Source: Alloclostridium intestinigallinarum (GTDB lineage Bacteria; Bacillota; Clostridia; Christensenellales; UBA3700). Taken from it: a stretch of DNA of 39,797 nucleotides. Both the position numbers and the translations under genes were made by a program. Shown piece after piece: positions 22,649-32,061 of this stretch; the first letter of the stretch is position 1, and every line of letters starts with the position of its first letter. Location: the NCBI GenBank assembly GCA_904393845.1, contig CAJFNB010000008.1, positions 1-39,797 on the forward strand, given 5' to 3'. Under the pieces are notes generated by a model that worked only from the letters and a program-made list of their open reading frames with translations, ran no database searches and was not told the DNA's origin.

Positions 22649-24871
22649 ATGGAAGCCTGGAGAGATTTTGTCAAAGGCAATTGGAACAAGACAATTGACG
22701 TGCGCGATTTCATCAATCTGAATTACACGCCTTATGACGGCGACGCGTCATTCCTGAGCGGACCCACGGAACGCACCAAAACGGTGTACGCCCATGTGGA
22801 AGAGCTTTTGAAGGAAGAGCACCGCAAAGGCGTTCTGGACGTGGATACGGAGCACGTATCTTCTATTCTCGCATTTCCTCCCGGCTATGTGGATAAGGAC
22901 AGGGACATCATTGTCGGTTTGCAGACGGACGCGCCTTTGAAGAGGGCGGTGAACCCGTTTGCGGGACTGAGAATGTGCAAGCAGGCGTGCGAGGCTTACG
23001 GCTACAAACTTTCCGACAAAGTGCTGGAAGAATTCGCATACCGCACCACGCACAACGACGCGGTGTTCCACGTTTACAGCAAAGAGATGCGTACCGCGCG
23101 CCATACGGGCGTTATCACGGGTCTGCCCGACGCCTATGCACGCGGCAGAATAATAGGCGACTACCGCAGAATCGCGCTTTACGGCATGGACTATCTTATT
23201 AAGTGCAAGCAGGAAGATAAGGAGGCTTTGCAGAAAAAGCCCATGACGGAAGAAAATATCCGCCTTATCGAAGAGCTTTACAAGCAGATAGACTTTATGA
23301 ACAGGCTCAAAACCATGGCGGAGCAGTACGGCTGCGACATTTCCCGCCCCGCAGAAACGGCGAAAGAAGCGGTGCAATGGCTGTACTTCGGCTATCTGGG
23401 CGCGGTGAAGGAGCAGAACGGCGCGGCGAACTCCATAGGCAGAATTTCCACTTTCCTCGATATTTACTTCGAGCGCGACCTGCGTGAAGGAAGGCTTACG
23501 GAAGAGCAGGCGCAGGAGATTATCGACGACTTCATTATCAAACTGCGCCTTGTACGCCACCTGCGCACTCCCGAATACAACGAAGTGTTCGCGGGCGATC
23601 CCACCTGGGTCACCATGTCGGAAGCGGGCATGGCTTTGGACGGCAGGCATATGGTTACCAAAAACGCATACCGCGTGCTGAATACCTTGTATAACCTCGG
23701 CTCGTCGGCAGAACCCAACATAACCGTTTTGTGGAGCGAACAGCTTCCCGAAACTTATAAGAAGTTCTGCGCCAAGGTTTCCATCGACACGGACTCCATA
23801 CAGTACGAAAACGACGACGTGATGCGCCCTATTTACGACGACGATTACGCCATTGCGTGCTGTGTTTCGGCAATGAAAGTGGGTAAGCAGATGCAGTACT
23901 TCGGCGCGCGCTGCAACCTTGCCAAAGTGCTGCTCATGGCGCTCAACGGCGGCAGGGACGAGATAAGCGGCATACAGGTCGGTCCCGCGGGCAAGACCTT
24001 TAAGGAAGGGGTGCTCAACTACGACGAAGTTATCAAGGCGTTCAAAAAGTACTGCGCATGGATGGCGAAACTGTATGTGAACACGCTCAACGTCATTCAC
24101 TATATGCACGACAAATACGCCTATGAAAGACTGATGATGAGCCTTCACGACACAAACGTGGAAAGACTTATGGCATTCGGTATAAGCGGCTTTTCCGTGC
24201 TTGCCGACAGCCTGAGCGCAATCAAGTACGCAAAGGTGAAGGCAGTAAAGGACGAACGCGGACTGATAACCGACTTCGTCACGGAAGGCGACTTCCCCAA
24301 GTACGGCAACGACGACGACAGGGTGGACGACATTGCAAAGGCTATCGTGGAATACTTCTACGAGCAGCTGGACAAGCATAAGAAGTACCGCGGCGCAATT
24401 ACCACGCTTTCCATTCTCACGATAACGTCCAACGTCATGTACGGCAAAAAGACCGGCTCCACGCCCGACGGCAGGAAGAAGGGCGAGCCTTTTGCGCCCG
24501 GCGCCAACCCCATGCACGGCAGGGACAGCCACGGCGCTCTCGCTTCCCTCAATTCGGTGGCGAAACTGCGCTACTCGTGCTGCCGCGACGGTATTTCCAA
24601 CACCTTCTCGGTAACTCCGGAAGTGCTGGGCAAGGGCGAGGAGGAAAGAGTGACGCGCCTTACGCATATGCTGGACGGATACTTCGCGCAGGACGCACAC
24701 CACCTGAACGTGAACGTGCTCAACAGGCAAAAGCTGATTGACGCGATGAACGACCCCACGCTGTATCCCAACCTTACAATCCGCGTGAGCGGATACGCGG
24801 TCAACTTCAACAAGCTCAACCGCGAACAGCAGCAGGAAGTAATCAACCGCACCTTCCACGCAAAACTGTGA
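22649..24871 (+). CDS. pflB: Pyruvate formate-lyase (formate C-acetyltransferase)
   Basis: Glycyl-radical enzyme converting pyruvate and CoA to acetyl-CoA and formate in anaerobic fermentation. 740 residues. The catalytic Cys pair is C404-C405 in IACCVSAMKVG, and the radical glycine is G715 in RVSGYAVNF near the C-terminus. ATG 22649 is chosen because GCGAGG lies 6-7 bases upstream. pflA begins at the last base of the stop codon, so enzyme and activase are made together. It is clearly GC-rich again, unlike the island just upstream. Confidence 0.96.
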   Translation: MEAWRDFVKGNWNKTIDVRDFINLNYTPYDGDASFLSGPTERTKTVYAHVEELLKEEHRKGVLDVDTEHVSSILAFPPGYVDKDRDIIVGLQTDAPLKRAVNPFAGLRMCKQACEAYGYKLSDKVLEEFAYRTTHNDAVFHVYSKEMRTARHTGVITGLPDAYARGRIIGDYRRIALYGMDYLIKCKQEDKEALQKKPMTEENIRLIEELYKQIDFMNRLKTMAEQYGCDISRPAETAKEAVQWLYFGYLGAVKEQNGAANSIGRISTFLDIYFERDLREGRLTEEQAQEIIDDFIIKLRLVRHLRTPEYNEVFAGDPTWVTMSEAGMALDGRHMVTKNAYRVLNTLYNLGSSAEPNITVLWSEQLPETYKKFCAKVSIDTDSIQYENDDVMRPIYDDDYAIACCVSAMKVGKQMQYFGARCNLAKVLLMALNGGRDEISGIQVGPAGKTFKEGVLNYDEVIKAFKKYCAWMAKLYVNTLNVIHYMHDKYAYERLMMSLHDTNVERLMAFGISGFSVLADSLSAIKYAKVKAVKDERGLITDFVTEGDFPKYGNDDDRVDDIAKAIVEYFYEQLDKHKKYRGAITTLSILTITSNVMYGKKTGSTPDGRKKGEPFAPGANPMHGRDSHGALASLNSVAKLRYSCCRDGISNTFSVTPEVLGKGEEERVTRLTHMLDGYFAQDAHHLNVNVLNRQKLIDAMNDPTLYPNLTIRVSGYAVNFNKLNREQQQEVINRTFHAKL

Positions 24872-25599
24872 TGAAGGCGCCCGTTCATTCGGAAGAAAGT
24901 TTCGCAACCCTGGACGGAACAGGCATACGTTATGCCGTGTTCCTTCAGGGTTGTCCCTTTAAGTGCGCGTACTGCCACAATCCCGATACGCAGCCCTTTT
25001 CCGGCGGCACGCTTACCGAAGCAGACGACCTTGTAAAAAAAATACTGCGCTACAAGACGTATTTCAAGGGCGGCGGCGGAGTGACTTTCAGCGGCGGAGA
25101 ACCGCTCGTCCATGCGGAATTCATACTCGAATGCGAGAAAAAACTTTCCGACTGCGGCATAGGCTGCGCTCTGGACACTTCGGGCGCCGTTCCGCTGACA
25201 AATACTGTTAGGGCGGCTGTGGACGCAAGCGAGATGGTTATTCTCGACATTAAAATGCCCACGGAAGAGATGTACGAAAAGTACATATGCGGAAGCGGTA
25301 AAAATCCGCTGGATCTTCTTGAATACTGCGTGAAGACGGGCAAAAGGCTGTGGCTGAGGACGGTGATAGTCCCCGGAATAAACGACAGCGAAAGCGAAAT
25401 AGACAAGTATCTTGCCTTAGTGGGCGAAAACATAAAGGGAGTGGAAAAGTACGAACTTTTGGCATTCCACACTTTGGGCTTTTCCAAGTACGAAAAGCTG
25501 GGCTGGGAAAATCCGCTGGCGGGCGTGCCCGCGCTCGGACAGGAAAAACTCGCCGCCCTGCAAAAATATCTGGACAACAAAATAGAGGAGTTAAGATGA
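24871..25599 (+). CDS. pflA: Pyruvate formate-lyase activating enzyme
   Basis: Radical SAM enzyme that installs the glycyl radical on PflB. 242 residues. The SAM-cluster motif C-x3-C-x2-C is in LQGCPFKCAYCHNPDTQ, followed by GGGVTFSGGEPLVH. It contains only the one cluster site expected for canonical PflA. ATG 24871 overlaps the pflB TGA; a GTG one codon earlier is possible. The following gene overlaps its stop by ATGA, so the three form an operon. Confidence 0.95.
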   Translation: MKAPVHSEESFATLDGTGIRYAVFLQGCPFKCAYCHNPDTQPFSGGTLTEADDLVKKILRYKTYFKGGGGVTFSGGEPLVHAEFILECEKKLSDCGIGCALDTSGAVPLTNTVRAAVDASEMVILDIKMPTEEMYEKYICGSGKNPLDLLEYCVKTGKRLWLRTVIVPGINDSESEIDKYLALVGENIKGVEKYELLAFHTLGFSKYEKLGWENPLAGVPALGQEKLAALQKYLDNKIEELR

Positions 25600-26045
25600 A
25601 CGCGGAAGAAAGAGGAGAACTTGCGGCGCAATATTTTTTGAAAGGGTACAACTGCGCCCAATCGGTGGCAATGGCTTTTGCAGACCTTACGCCGCTTTCC
25701 GAAGATGAGATAAGGCGCGCTTCGCACGCGTTCGGCGGCGGCTTCGGGCGCACGCGCGGAATGTGCGGCGCGCTTGCTTCCTGCGGTCTGATTCTGGGCT
25801 TCCTGCTTCCCGAAACGGGCGATATTCAGGCGGACAAGACGGAGCTTTACAGCCGCGTGCAGGAAATATACCGCCTATTCGAAAATACTTTCGGCACGAC
25901 TAAGTGCGAAAAACTTTTGGAAAACGTGCAAAGCGTGAAGGGCGGCTTTGCGCCCCAGCCGCGCGACGAGGAGTATTACGCGACCCGTCCGTGTCTTAAA
26001 ATAGTAAGAAAGACAGCCGAGTTACTCAGCTTAAGCGCCGAATGA
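25596..26045 (+). CDS. C_GCAxxG_C_C family protein
   Basis: 149-residue protein of the family named for its motif, seen here as YNCAQSV, then GGGFGRTRGMCGALASCGL, TTKCEKL and RPCLKIV. The cysteine pattern suggests a redox-active or metal-binding protein; the function is not established. The longer open frame upstream lies within pflA. The ATG at 25596 has GAGGAG upstream and overlaps the pflA stop. Co-translation with pflAB suggests a role in anaerobic redox metabolism. The stop codon abuts the palindromic repeat region. Confidence 0.85.
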   Translation: MNAEERGELAAQYFLKGYNCAQSVAMAFADLTPLSEDEIRRASHAFGGGFGRTRGMCGALASCGLILGFLLPETGDIQADKTELYSRVQEIYRLFENTFGTTKCEKLLENVQSVKGGFAPQPRDEEYYATRPCLKIVRKTAELLSLSAE

Positions 26046-26103
26046 AAGTGTTTTGCGATAAAGCTGTCAAAATCGCACACTTTTGTTACAGAGTTTTAAC
26101 AGG

Positions 26104-26583
26104 CTTGTCAGGTACTACTTGACAAGCTACTTTTTGTTAAAAGTTTTAACAGTCTTGTCAGGCACGACTTGACAAGATTATCTTTGACAGTAAGTAAGAC
26201 AGTCTTGTCAGGTACTACTTGACAAGGGTATTTTTGTCACAGAGTTTTAACAGGTTTGTCAGGTACTACTTGACAAGGGTATTTTTTGTCACAGAGTTTT
26301 AACAGGTTTGTCAAGTACTGCTTGACAAGGGTATTTTTTGTCACAGAGTTTTAACAGGTTTGTCAGGTACTGCTTGACAAGGGTATTTTTTGTCACAGAG
26401 TTTTAACAGGCTTGTCAAGTACCACTTGACAAGATTATTTTTGACAGTAAGTAAAACAGGCTTGTCAGGTACTACTTGACAAGATTGTTATTGATAGTAA
26501 GTAAGACAGGCTTGTCAGGTACTGCTTGACAAGAGTATTTTTGATAGTAAGTAATACAGGCTTGTCAAGTACTGCTTGACAAA
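26104..26583. repeat. Array of ten 23-bp palindromes, 50-52 bp period
   Basis: Ten units start at 26104, 26154, 26204, 26255, 26307, 26359, 26411, 26461, 26511 and 26561. Each has arms CTTGTCA(A/G)G and CTTGACAAG around a TACTR-type core. The 27-29 bp spacers are not unique but fall into two families: one with GTCACAGAGTTTTAACAGG, one with TTTGACAGTAAGTAAGACAG. This excludes a CRISPR array. Arm variation (AAG/AGG) keeps G.U pairing if the plus strand is RNA. Two more units lie at about 26692 and 26810, and one at 22211. Confidence 0.85.
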
Positions 26584-26619
26584 GGAGAATCGACTGTTTT
26601 TATGGTAATCAAAAAAACA

Positions 26620-26980
26620 AGCATTGCGGAGAGGTGTGCCGCAATACTTTTTCTGTCCCTTCAAGGTATGACCGGGAGCGGCGGCTCGCCGCTGTCAGGT
26701 ACTGCTTGACAAGGTTATTTTTGATAGTAAGAAAGTTACTTCACAGCGGTTAAGGGGTGGAGCGTCCCACGCTCCCTTCAAGGTATGACCGGGTGCGGCG
26801 GCTCGCCGCTGTCAGGTACTACTTGACAAGATTATCTTTGACGCTAAGTAACACAGGCTTGTGGGGTTTTGCTTCGCTTGTATTTACAATAAAAGCGTTA
26901 CGGAGAAAGCAAAATCTGTCTTTCCGCATTGTTACTTCACGGCGGTTAAGGGATGCAACGTCCTACGTTGCCGGCTCGCC
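26620..26980. repeat. Composite hairpin modules after the array
   Basis: The segment holds two copies of GGTATGACCGGGWGCGGCGG + CTCGCCGC + GTCAGGTACTRCTTGACAAG (from about 26665 and 26783), the hairpin GGAGCGTcccACGCTCC (26758-26774) and its variant GCAACGTcctACGTTGC (26955-26971), each preceded by GCGGTTAAGGG. An ATTGCGG...CCGCAAT hairpin lies near 26624-26646. No coding frame is convincing. The rightmost hairpin overlaps the 3' end of the yccF-like gene. Confidence 0.7.
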
Positions 26981-27355
26981 GCTTATTACGGCGAAGGGCA
27001 TAAGCGCCAATTTTATCAGTTTTGCCCATTGTCCCAGGGTGGGTATTCCGGCTATCACCGCGCAGGAAGCGCACGCCGTTATCATACAGCAAAAGGCGAG
27101 TACTCCGCCGAAAGTAAATATCCACACAAGCCCTAACAATGATATTTTTCCGTATATCACCGTTACGCTCTTTCCGAAAGGTTTGTATGAAATGTACGCG
27201 TTCTTAAAGCAGCGTATCGCCGCGGGAAAGCCTATCAGCGTGCAGGCAAGCAGTCCGCCCGTTATTGCCCACAGCAGGGCTATGCTCAATCCGCCCACCG
27301 CTTTCCAATATACGTTCGCAATATAAAACGCGGCTTTTTTCACATACTTTCCCAC
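26963..27355 (-). CDS. YccF-domain membrane protein
   Basis: 130-residue inner-membrane protein with about four hydrophobic segments. The YccF signature is clear: GLSIALLWAITGGLLACTLI, then GFPAAIRCFKNAYISYKPFG, and again in the second half (VLAFCCMITACASCAVIAGIPTLGQWAKL). The function of the family is unknown. The GTG at 27355 has no good ribosome binding site; a GTG at 27343 after GTGGGAAAG is an alternative. The last residues (SGEPAT) and the TAG stop lie inside a palindromic repeat, so the native C-terminus was probably replaced. Confidence 0.8.
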   Translation of the reverse strand: MGKYVKKAAFYIANVYWKAVGGLSIALLWAITGGLLACTLIGFPAAIRCFKNAYISYKPFGKSVTVIYGKISLLGLVWIFTFGGVLAFCCMITACASCAVIAGIPTLGQWAKLIKLALMPFAVISGEPAT

Positions 27356-27462
27356 CCGGTTATTATGTTCAAAAACGCGGTATGTTTGCCGCGGAAGGCA
27401 GGTAAATTCGCCGCGGCGGTTATTATTGCTTTATTAAATAATTCCCCGCCGGAAATTTGTTC

Positions 27463-27491
27463 TTGCGCATATTGCGCGTGTGTGTTATAAT
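27463..27491 (+). promoter_or_regulatory. Promoter of the GH2 gene
   Basis: TTGCGC (27463-27468), 17-bp spacer, TATAAT (27486-27491), 26 bp upstream of the start codon. The spacer contains the inverted pair TGCGCATATTGCGCG, a possible operator. Confidence 0.65.
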
Positions 27492-27517
27492 AATTAAAAT
27501 GGCATCAGGAGAGGGAT

Positions 27518-30500
27518 ATGATTTACCGTTTCAGGCACGATAAGTACAACGATTTTTCCGTATTCGAGGAAAACAAACTTGCGCCGCGCGCTTATTTTAT
27601 TCCGTTTAGGAGCAAAAAAGAGTGCGATAACGTCAAGTATTACGAAGAAAGATATAAGAGCGGCATGGTGCGCTGTTTAAGCGGCGAATGGGACTTTTTA
27701 TACTATAAGCAGGTGGACGACGTGCCTCTTGCGATTGATTCCTATTTCCAGAAATTCGATAAGATAGCCGTCCCCGGCTGCTGGCAGTTCGAAGGATACG
27801 AAAAGCCCTACTACGTCAACGTGAGATACCAGTTCGACCCCCGTCCGCCCTACGTCCCCGCGAGCAAGGGCGTCGTGGGTAAGCGTGAAAAGCTGGGCAG
27901 GGGCGGAAAAAGCGCGCCCAAAGGGACTGTGGAAGTATATAACAGCGTGGGCGTTTACCGTAAAAAATTCCACATAAAGCACGCGGCGAAACACGTCCTT
28001 ACCTTCCTGGGCGCGTCTTCCTGCATACAGCTTTACGTCAACGGAAGATACGTCGGTTACAGCGAAGGCAGCCACAATACCGCCGAATTCGACATAACGG
28101 GCTACATATTCGACGGCGAAAACGAAATGGTGGTCATGGTGTACAAGTGGTGCACGGGCACTTATCTGGAAGCGCAGGATATGTTCCGCAACAACGGCAT
28201 TTTCCGCGACGTGTATCTTACCGATTACGACGACAGTTACGTGTGGGACTTCGGCTGGAAAGCCGTATGCAACGATAAAGATTACCGCATCTATCTGCAT
28301 ACCGACGCCGTTCTGGCGGAGGGGGCGGAACTTACTGCCAGCCTGTATTACAAAGACGAACTCGTCTATACGGGCAAGGCGGGCGGAGATACCGTGATAG
28401 ACGTGCCTTCCGCGGCGCAGTGGACGGCGGAAACCCCCGAACTTTATATGCTCTATCTTACTATTGCCAAGGACGGGAAAGAGGTGTTCTGCGCAAGGCA
28501 GGAGATAGGGCTGAGGAATATCGGAATAAAGGGCAACGTGCTTTATTACAACAACGCCGCAATCAAACTCAAAGGCGTGAACCACCACGATACCGACCCG
28601 GACAGTGGCTGGTGCATGACGGCGGAGCAGATACTGCGCGACGTAAAACTGATGAAGGACTTCAACTGCAACTGCGTGCGCACTTCGCATTATCCGCCCG
28701 ATCCGGTGCTTCTGAAAGCGGCGAATTACACGGGTCTGTACGTAGTGGACGAAGCGGATATAGAAACGCACGGCTTCGGCGCGTCCGCGCCCTTTTACGA
28801 CGTGAGCAGGCTCAGCCGCGACCCGCGTTGGAAAAACAGATATTGGGACAGGGTGTACCGTATGTATATGCGCGACAGGAACAATCCCTGCATAATCATG
28901 TGGTCGCTGGGCAACGAATCGGGCGGATACAGGTGTCAGGATTACTGCTATACCAATCTGAAATCGCTGGATACCGCCACTCCCGTTCATTACGAGGGCG
29001 TATGCCATACCCGCCGCTGGTGTTACGACGTGGTGTCGCTGATGTATCCTTCCACGGAAAACTGCGAAAAATACGCGGAAGGGAAAATGCCGGCGAAATA
29101 TTACCGCGCGCCCTTCTTCCTGTGCGAATACGCGCACGCCATGGGCGTTGGCGCAGGCTCGCTGGATAAGTATGTGGAACTGTTCGATTCTTTCGACGGC
29201 TTTTTAGGCGGCTGCATTTGGGAATTTGCCGACCACGCCGCCAAGGACGCCTCCGGCAACTATATGTACGGCGGAGATAACGGAGAAGCGGTGCACGACG
29301 GCAACTTCTGCGTAGACGGACTTTTCTATCCCGACCGCACTCCTCATACGGGCGCGCTTTCCATGCGCGCGGCGTACAGACCGGTCAGGGCGTCCTACAT
29401 ATCCAGCAACAGATACCGTTTCCGCAGCGAATACTTCTTTGCCACGGCGGAAATGAAGGTGGAATGGAAGTGCCTTATGTTCGGAGAAGTCGCGGCAAGC
29501 GGGGAATTCGACCTGGAAATCGCGCCGCGCGACTTTACCGACGTGACGTTGAAGCACCCTCTGCCCGACATCACCAACGACTGCTATATGGTGTTCACCT
29601 ACCGCCGCAAGATTGACGGGGTGGAGGTGGCTTCCGAACAGATAGAGCTTTGCAAATACATTCCCACCCTGATAGAAGTGGGCAGGGGCGACCTTGCCCT
29701 TGTGGAGGAGAACGACAAGACGATAGTCACTTCCGAAGAGGGCGGCAGAAAGATACGCATAGTGTTCGACAGCGTGGGCGGCAATATAGAATCGTATACG
29801 GTGGACGGAGAGGAATACCTTGCCCTTGACGTGGAGAACAAGGGGTTCAACCTGCTCATGTACGCCGCCCCGATTGACAACTATATGAACGTGGACTGGC
29901 TGTGGAACGCCCGCGGTTTCCGCGACATATCCGTGACGTGCGACAAGTTCAACGCGGAAAAGAAGGTGGAGAACAAGGTGGGCAGGGCGGAAATACAGGT
30001 CGTGCAGACGGTCAATCTGGGCGGAAAAAAGAGAATGAGGTTCTTTGTGAATTACACGGTATGGCATAACGGCTATATCGACGTGACCGCTTCTCTCTAT
30101 TCGCCGTTCGCGTACGATATGCCGCGCTACGGTATGTCGCTCGTCATGCCCGGCAAATTCGGCAGGGCGGAATATTACGGACTGGGACCGGAGGAAAATT
30201 ATCCCGACTTCAAGACGCAAAGCGTGATGGGCGATTACAGCCGCGACGTGAAGGATATGTACGTTCCCTATATAAAACCGCAGGATTCGGGTATCCGCGG
30301 CGAATGCAGGCGCGCGAGCGTCACGGACGGAAGCGGCAGAGGCCTTGCCTTTATCGCGGGCGACGGTCAGACGTTCTCCTTCACCGCGCAGGACGTAGAC
30401 CCGGACAGCCTGCTTGAAGTCACGCACGACCACGAGGTGGTCAGGACGGACAGGACGTACGTATCGCTGCTCAGATTCGTGCGCGGCGTGGGCAGCAACA

Positions 30501-30595
30501 GCTGCGGTCCGGACGCGCGCAGGGAATACCGCCTTTATACGGGCAGGAAGAAGGAACTGAACTTTACTTTCAGACTTATGCCGTTGTTCGGCTGA
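27518..30595 (+). CDS. Beta-galactosidase, GH2 (LacZ type)
   Basis: 1025-residue glycoside hydrolase of family 2 with the full LacZ-like architecture: sugar-binding domain (about 50-235), immunoglobulin-like domain (240-335), TIM barrel (340-620), second Ig-like domain and the C-terminal small-chain domain (about 735-1020). Catalytic acid/base Glu467 in SLGNESGG, nucleophile Glu537 in LCEYAHAMG; NHHDTDPDSG and VRTSHYPPDP are also conserved. No signal peptide, so cytoplasmic. An unusual basic Gly-rich insert (VVGKREKLGRGGKSAPKG, about 119-136) interrupts the N-terminal domain. GGAGAGGG precedes ATG. With the GH29 fucosidase it suggests use of host glycans or milk-type oligosaccharides. Confidence 0.93.
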   Translation: MIYRFRHDKYNDFSVFEENKLAPRAYFIPFRSKKECDNVKYYEERYKSGMVRCLSGEWDFLYYKQVDDVPLAIDSYFQKFDKIAVPGCWQFEGYEKPYYVNVRYQFDPRPPYVPASKGVVGKREKLGRGGKSAPKGTVEVYNSVGVYRKKFHIKHAAKHVLTFLGASSCIQLYVNGRYVGYSEGSHNTAEFDITGYIFDGENEMVVMVYKWCTGTYLEAQDMFRNNGIFRDVYLTDYDDSYVWDFGWKAVCNDKDYRIYLHTDAVLAEGAELTASLYYKDELVYTGKAGGDTVIDVPSAAQWTAETPELYMLYLTIAKDGKEVFCARQEIGLRNIGIKGNVLYYNNAAIKLKGVNHHDTDPDSGWCMTAEQILRDVKLMKDFNCNCVRTSHYPPDPVLLKAANYTGLYVVDEADIETHGFGASAPFYDVSRLSRDPRWKNRYWDRVYRMYMRDRNNPCIIMWSLGNESGGYRCQDYCYTNLKSLDTATPVHYEGVCHTRRWCYDVVSLMYPSTENCEKYAEGKMPAKYYRAPFFLCEYAHAMGVGAGSLDKYVELFDSFDGFLGGCIWEFADHAAKDASGNYMYGGDNGEAVHDGNFCVDGLFYPDRTPHTGALSMRAAYRPVRASYISSNRYRFRSEYFFATAEMKVEWKCLMFGEVAASGEFDLEIAPRDFTDVTLKHPLPDITNDCYMVFTYRRKIDGVEVASEQIELCKYIPTLIEVGRGDLALVEENDKTIVTSEEGGRKIRIVFDSVGGNIESYTVDGEEYLALDVENKGFNLLMYAAPIDNYMNVDWLWNARGFRDISVTCDKFNAEKKVENKVGRAEIQVVQTVNLGGKKRMRFFVNYTVWHNGYIDVTASLYSPFAYDMPRYGMSLVMPGKFGRAEYYGLGPEENYPDFKTQSVMGDYSRDVKDMYVPYIKPQDSGIRGECRRASVTDGSGRGLAFIAGDGQTFSFTAQDVDPDSLLEVTHDHEVVRTDRTYVSLLRFVRGVGSNSCGPDARREYRLYTGRKKELNFTFRLMPLFG

Positions 30596-30614
30596 ACCGC
30601 GGCGGGGGGACAGA

Positions 30615-31940
30615 ATGCAACAGATGGGCTTGTTTGACGACGGAAAAGGCGAACCGCTGGCGGCGCGCCTGCGTCCGCGCGGTCTGGACGAATTCGTGGG
30701 GCAGAAGCACCTTCTGGGCGAGGGGAAAATTCTCCGCCGCCTGATAGAGGGCGACAATATCGGCTCCATGATATTCTGGGGTCCGCCGGGGGTGGGCAAA
30801 ACCACGCTCGCCAGAATAATCGCGCACAGAACCAAGGCGCGGTTTGTGGACTTTTCCGCGGTCACCAGCGGCATAAAAGAGATAAAGCAGGTGATGGAGG
30901 ACGCGGACAAGGGCAGGCGTTTCGGAGAAAAGACAATTCTTTTCGTGGACGAAATACACCGCTTCAACAAAGCCCAGCAGGACGCCTTTCTGCCTTACGT
31001 GGAAAAGGGCAGTATAATTTTAATAGGCGCAACCACGGAAAATCCGTCGTTTGAAGTGAACGGCGCATTGCTTTCCCGCTGTAAAGTGTTCGTGTTGCAG
31101 GCGCTTTCGGAAGAGGACATTATGCAGCTTCTGCAAAGGGCGGTAACCGACCCGCGCGGCTTCGGGGATATGAAGGTGGATATATCGCAGGACTGCCTGA
31201 AAATGATAGCGGTTTTCGCAAACGGGGACGCGCGCAGCGCGCTGTCCACGCTGGAAATGGCGGTGCTCAACGGCGACGAGGACGAAAACGGAGTGACCGT
31301 CACCGCGGAAACGGTGGAAAGCTGTACTTCCCGCAAATCGCTTTTGTACGACAAGACGGGCGAGGAGCATTACAATCTCATATCCGCCCTGCACAAGTCC
31401 ATGCGCAATTCCGACCCCGACGCGGCTGTGTATTGGCTTGCGCGTATGCTGGAAGCGGGCGAAGATCCGCTTTATATCGCGCGCAGGGTGATAAGGTTCG
31501 CAAGCGAGGATATAGGACTTGCCGACCCCAAGGCGCTGGAAATCGCCGTGGCGGCTTACCAGGCGTGCCACTTTATAGGCATGCCCGAATGCAGCGTACA
31601 CCTTACCCAGGCGGTGGTGTATATGTCCGTCGCGCCCAAGTCAAACGCCCTTTACATGGCGTACGAGAGCGCGAAAAAGGACGCGCTGTCCATGCTGTCC
31701 GAACCGGTGCCGGCGGTCATACGCAACGCCCCCACCAAACTTATGAAGGAACTCGGTTACGGCAAGGGGTACCAATACGCCCACGACACGAAAGAAAAGC
31801 TGACGAATATGCAGTGCCTGCCCGATAATCTGCTGGGCAGGACGTATTATACTCCTGCGGGCGAGGGCGCGGAAGCCAGGATAAAAGCCCGTCTGGAAGA
31901 GATAAAAAAGTGGAAAAAAGAACACGGGGCAAAGGATTGA
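30615..31940 (+). CDS. rarA: Replication-associated recombination protein RarA
   Basis: AAA+ ATPase of the RarA/MgsA/WRNIP1 family that works at stalled replication forks. 441 residues. Walker A GPPGVGKTT (56-64), Walker B LFVDEIHRFNKAQQDAFLP, sensor region IGATTENPSFEVN, and the family C-terminal tetramerisation part (SEDIGLADPKALEIA; YQYAHDTKEKLTNMQ) are all present. The start has GGGGGA upstream. It follows the GH2 gene by 19 bp, but functional linkage is unlikely. Confidence 0.95.
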   Translation: MQQMGLFDDGKGEPLAARLRPRGLDEFVGQKHLLGEGKILRRLIEGDNIGSMIFWGPPGVGKTTLARIIAHRTKARFVDFSAVTSGIKEIKQVMEDADKGRRFGEKTILFVDEIHRFNKAQQDAFLPYVEKGSIILIGATTENPSFEVNGALLSRCKVFVLQALSEEDIMQLLQRAVTDPRGFGDMKVDISQDCLKMIAVFANGDARSALSTLEMAVLNGDEDENGVTVTAETVESCTSRKSLLYDKTGEEHYNLISALHKSMRNSDPDAAVYWLARMLEAGEDPLYIARRVIRFASEDIGLADPKALEIAVAAYQACHFIGMPECSVHLTQAVVYMSVAPKSNALYMAYESAKKDALSMLSEPVPAVIRNAPTKLMKELGYGKGYQYAHDTKEKLTNMQCLPDNLLGRTYYTPAGEGAEARIKARLEEIKKWKKEHGAKD

Positions 31941-32061
31941 AACGCGCGTTTAAGCGGTAATTAAAAATCTCCGTTGCAAAATGCGCTTTGCCGCGGTAAA
32001 ATGCAGAAGTGCGGAAAAAAGAGGGCTTCGCGCTCCGAATAAATATAAAAAGGGGAATATT

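Noticed and set aside
22748..24907. 719-codon minus-strand open frame
   Set aside because: It is the antisense shadow of pflB, which carries intact catalytic residues; long antisense frames are a result of the codon bias.
26104..26583. CRISPR array
   Set aside because: Regular repeats and spacers, but the spacers are near-identical in two families and no cas genes are present; it is a palindromic tandem repeat.
26757..27326. 189-codon plus-strand open frame across the repeats
   Set aside because: It runs through hairpin repeats and is antisense to the YccF-like gene, which has clear family motifs.
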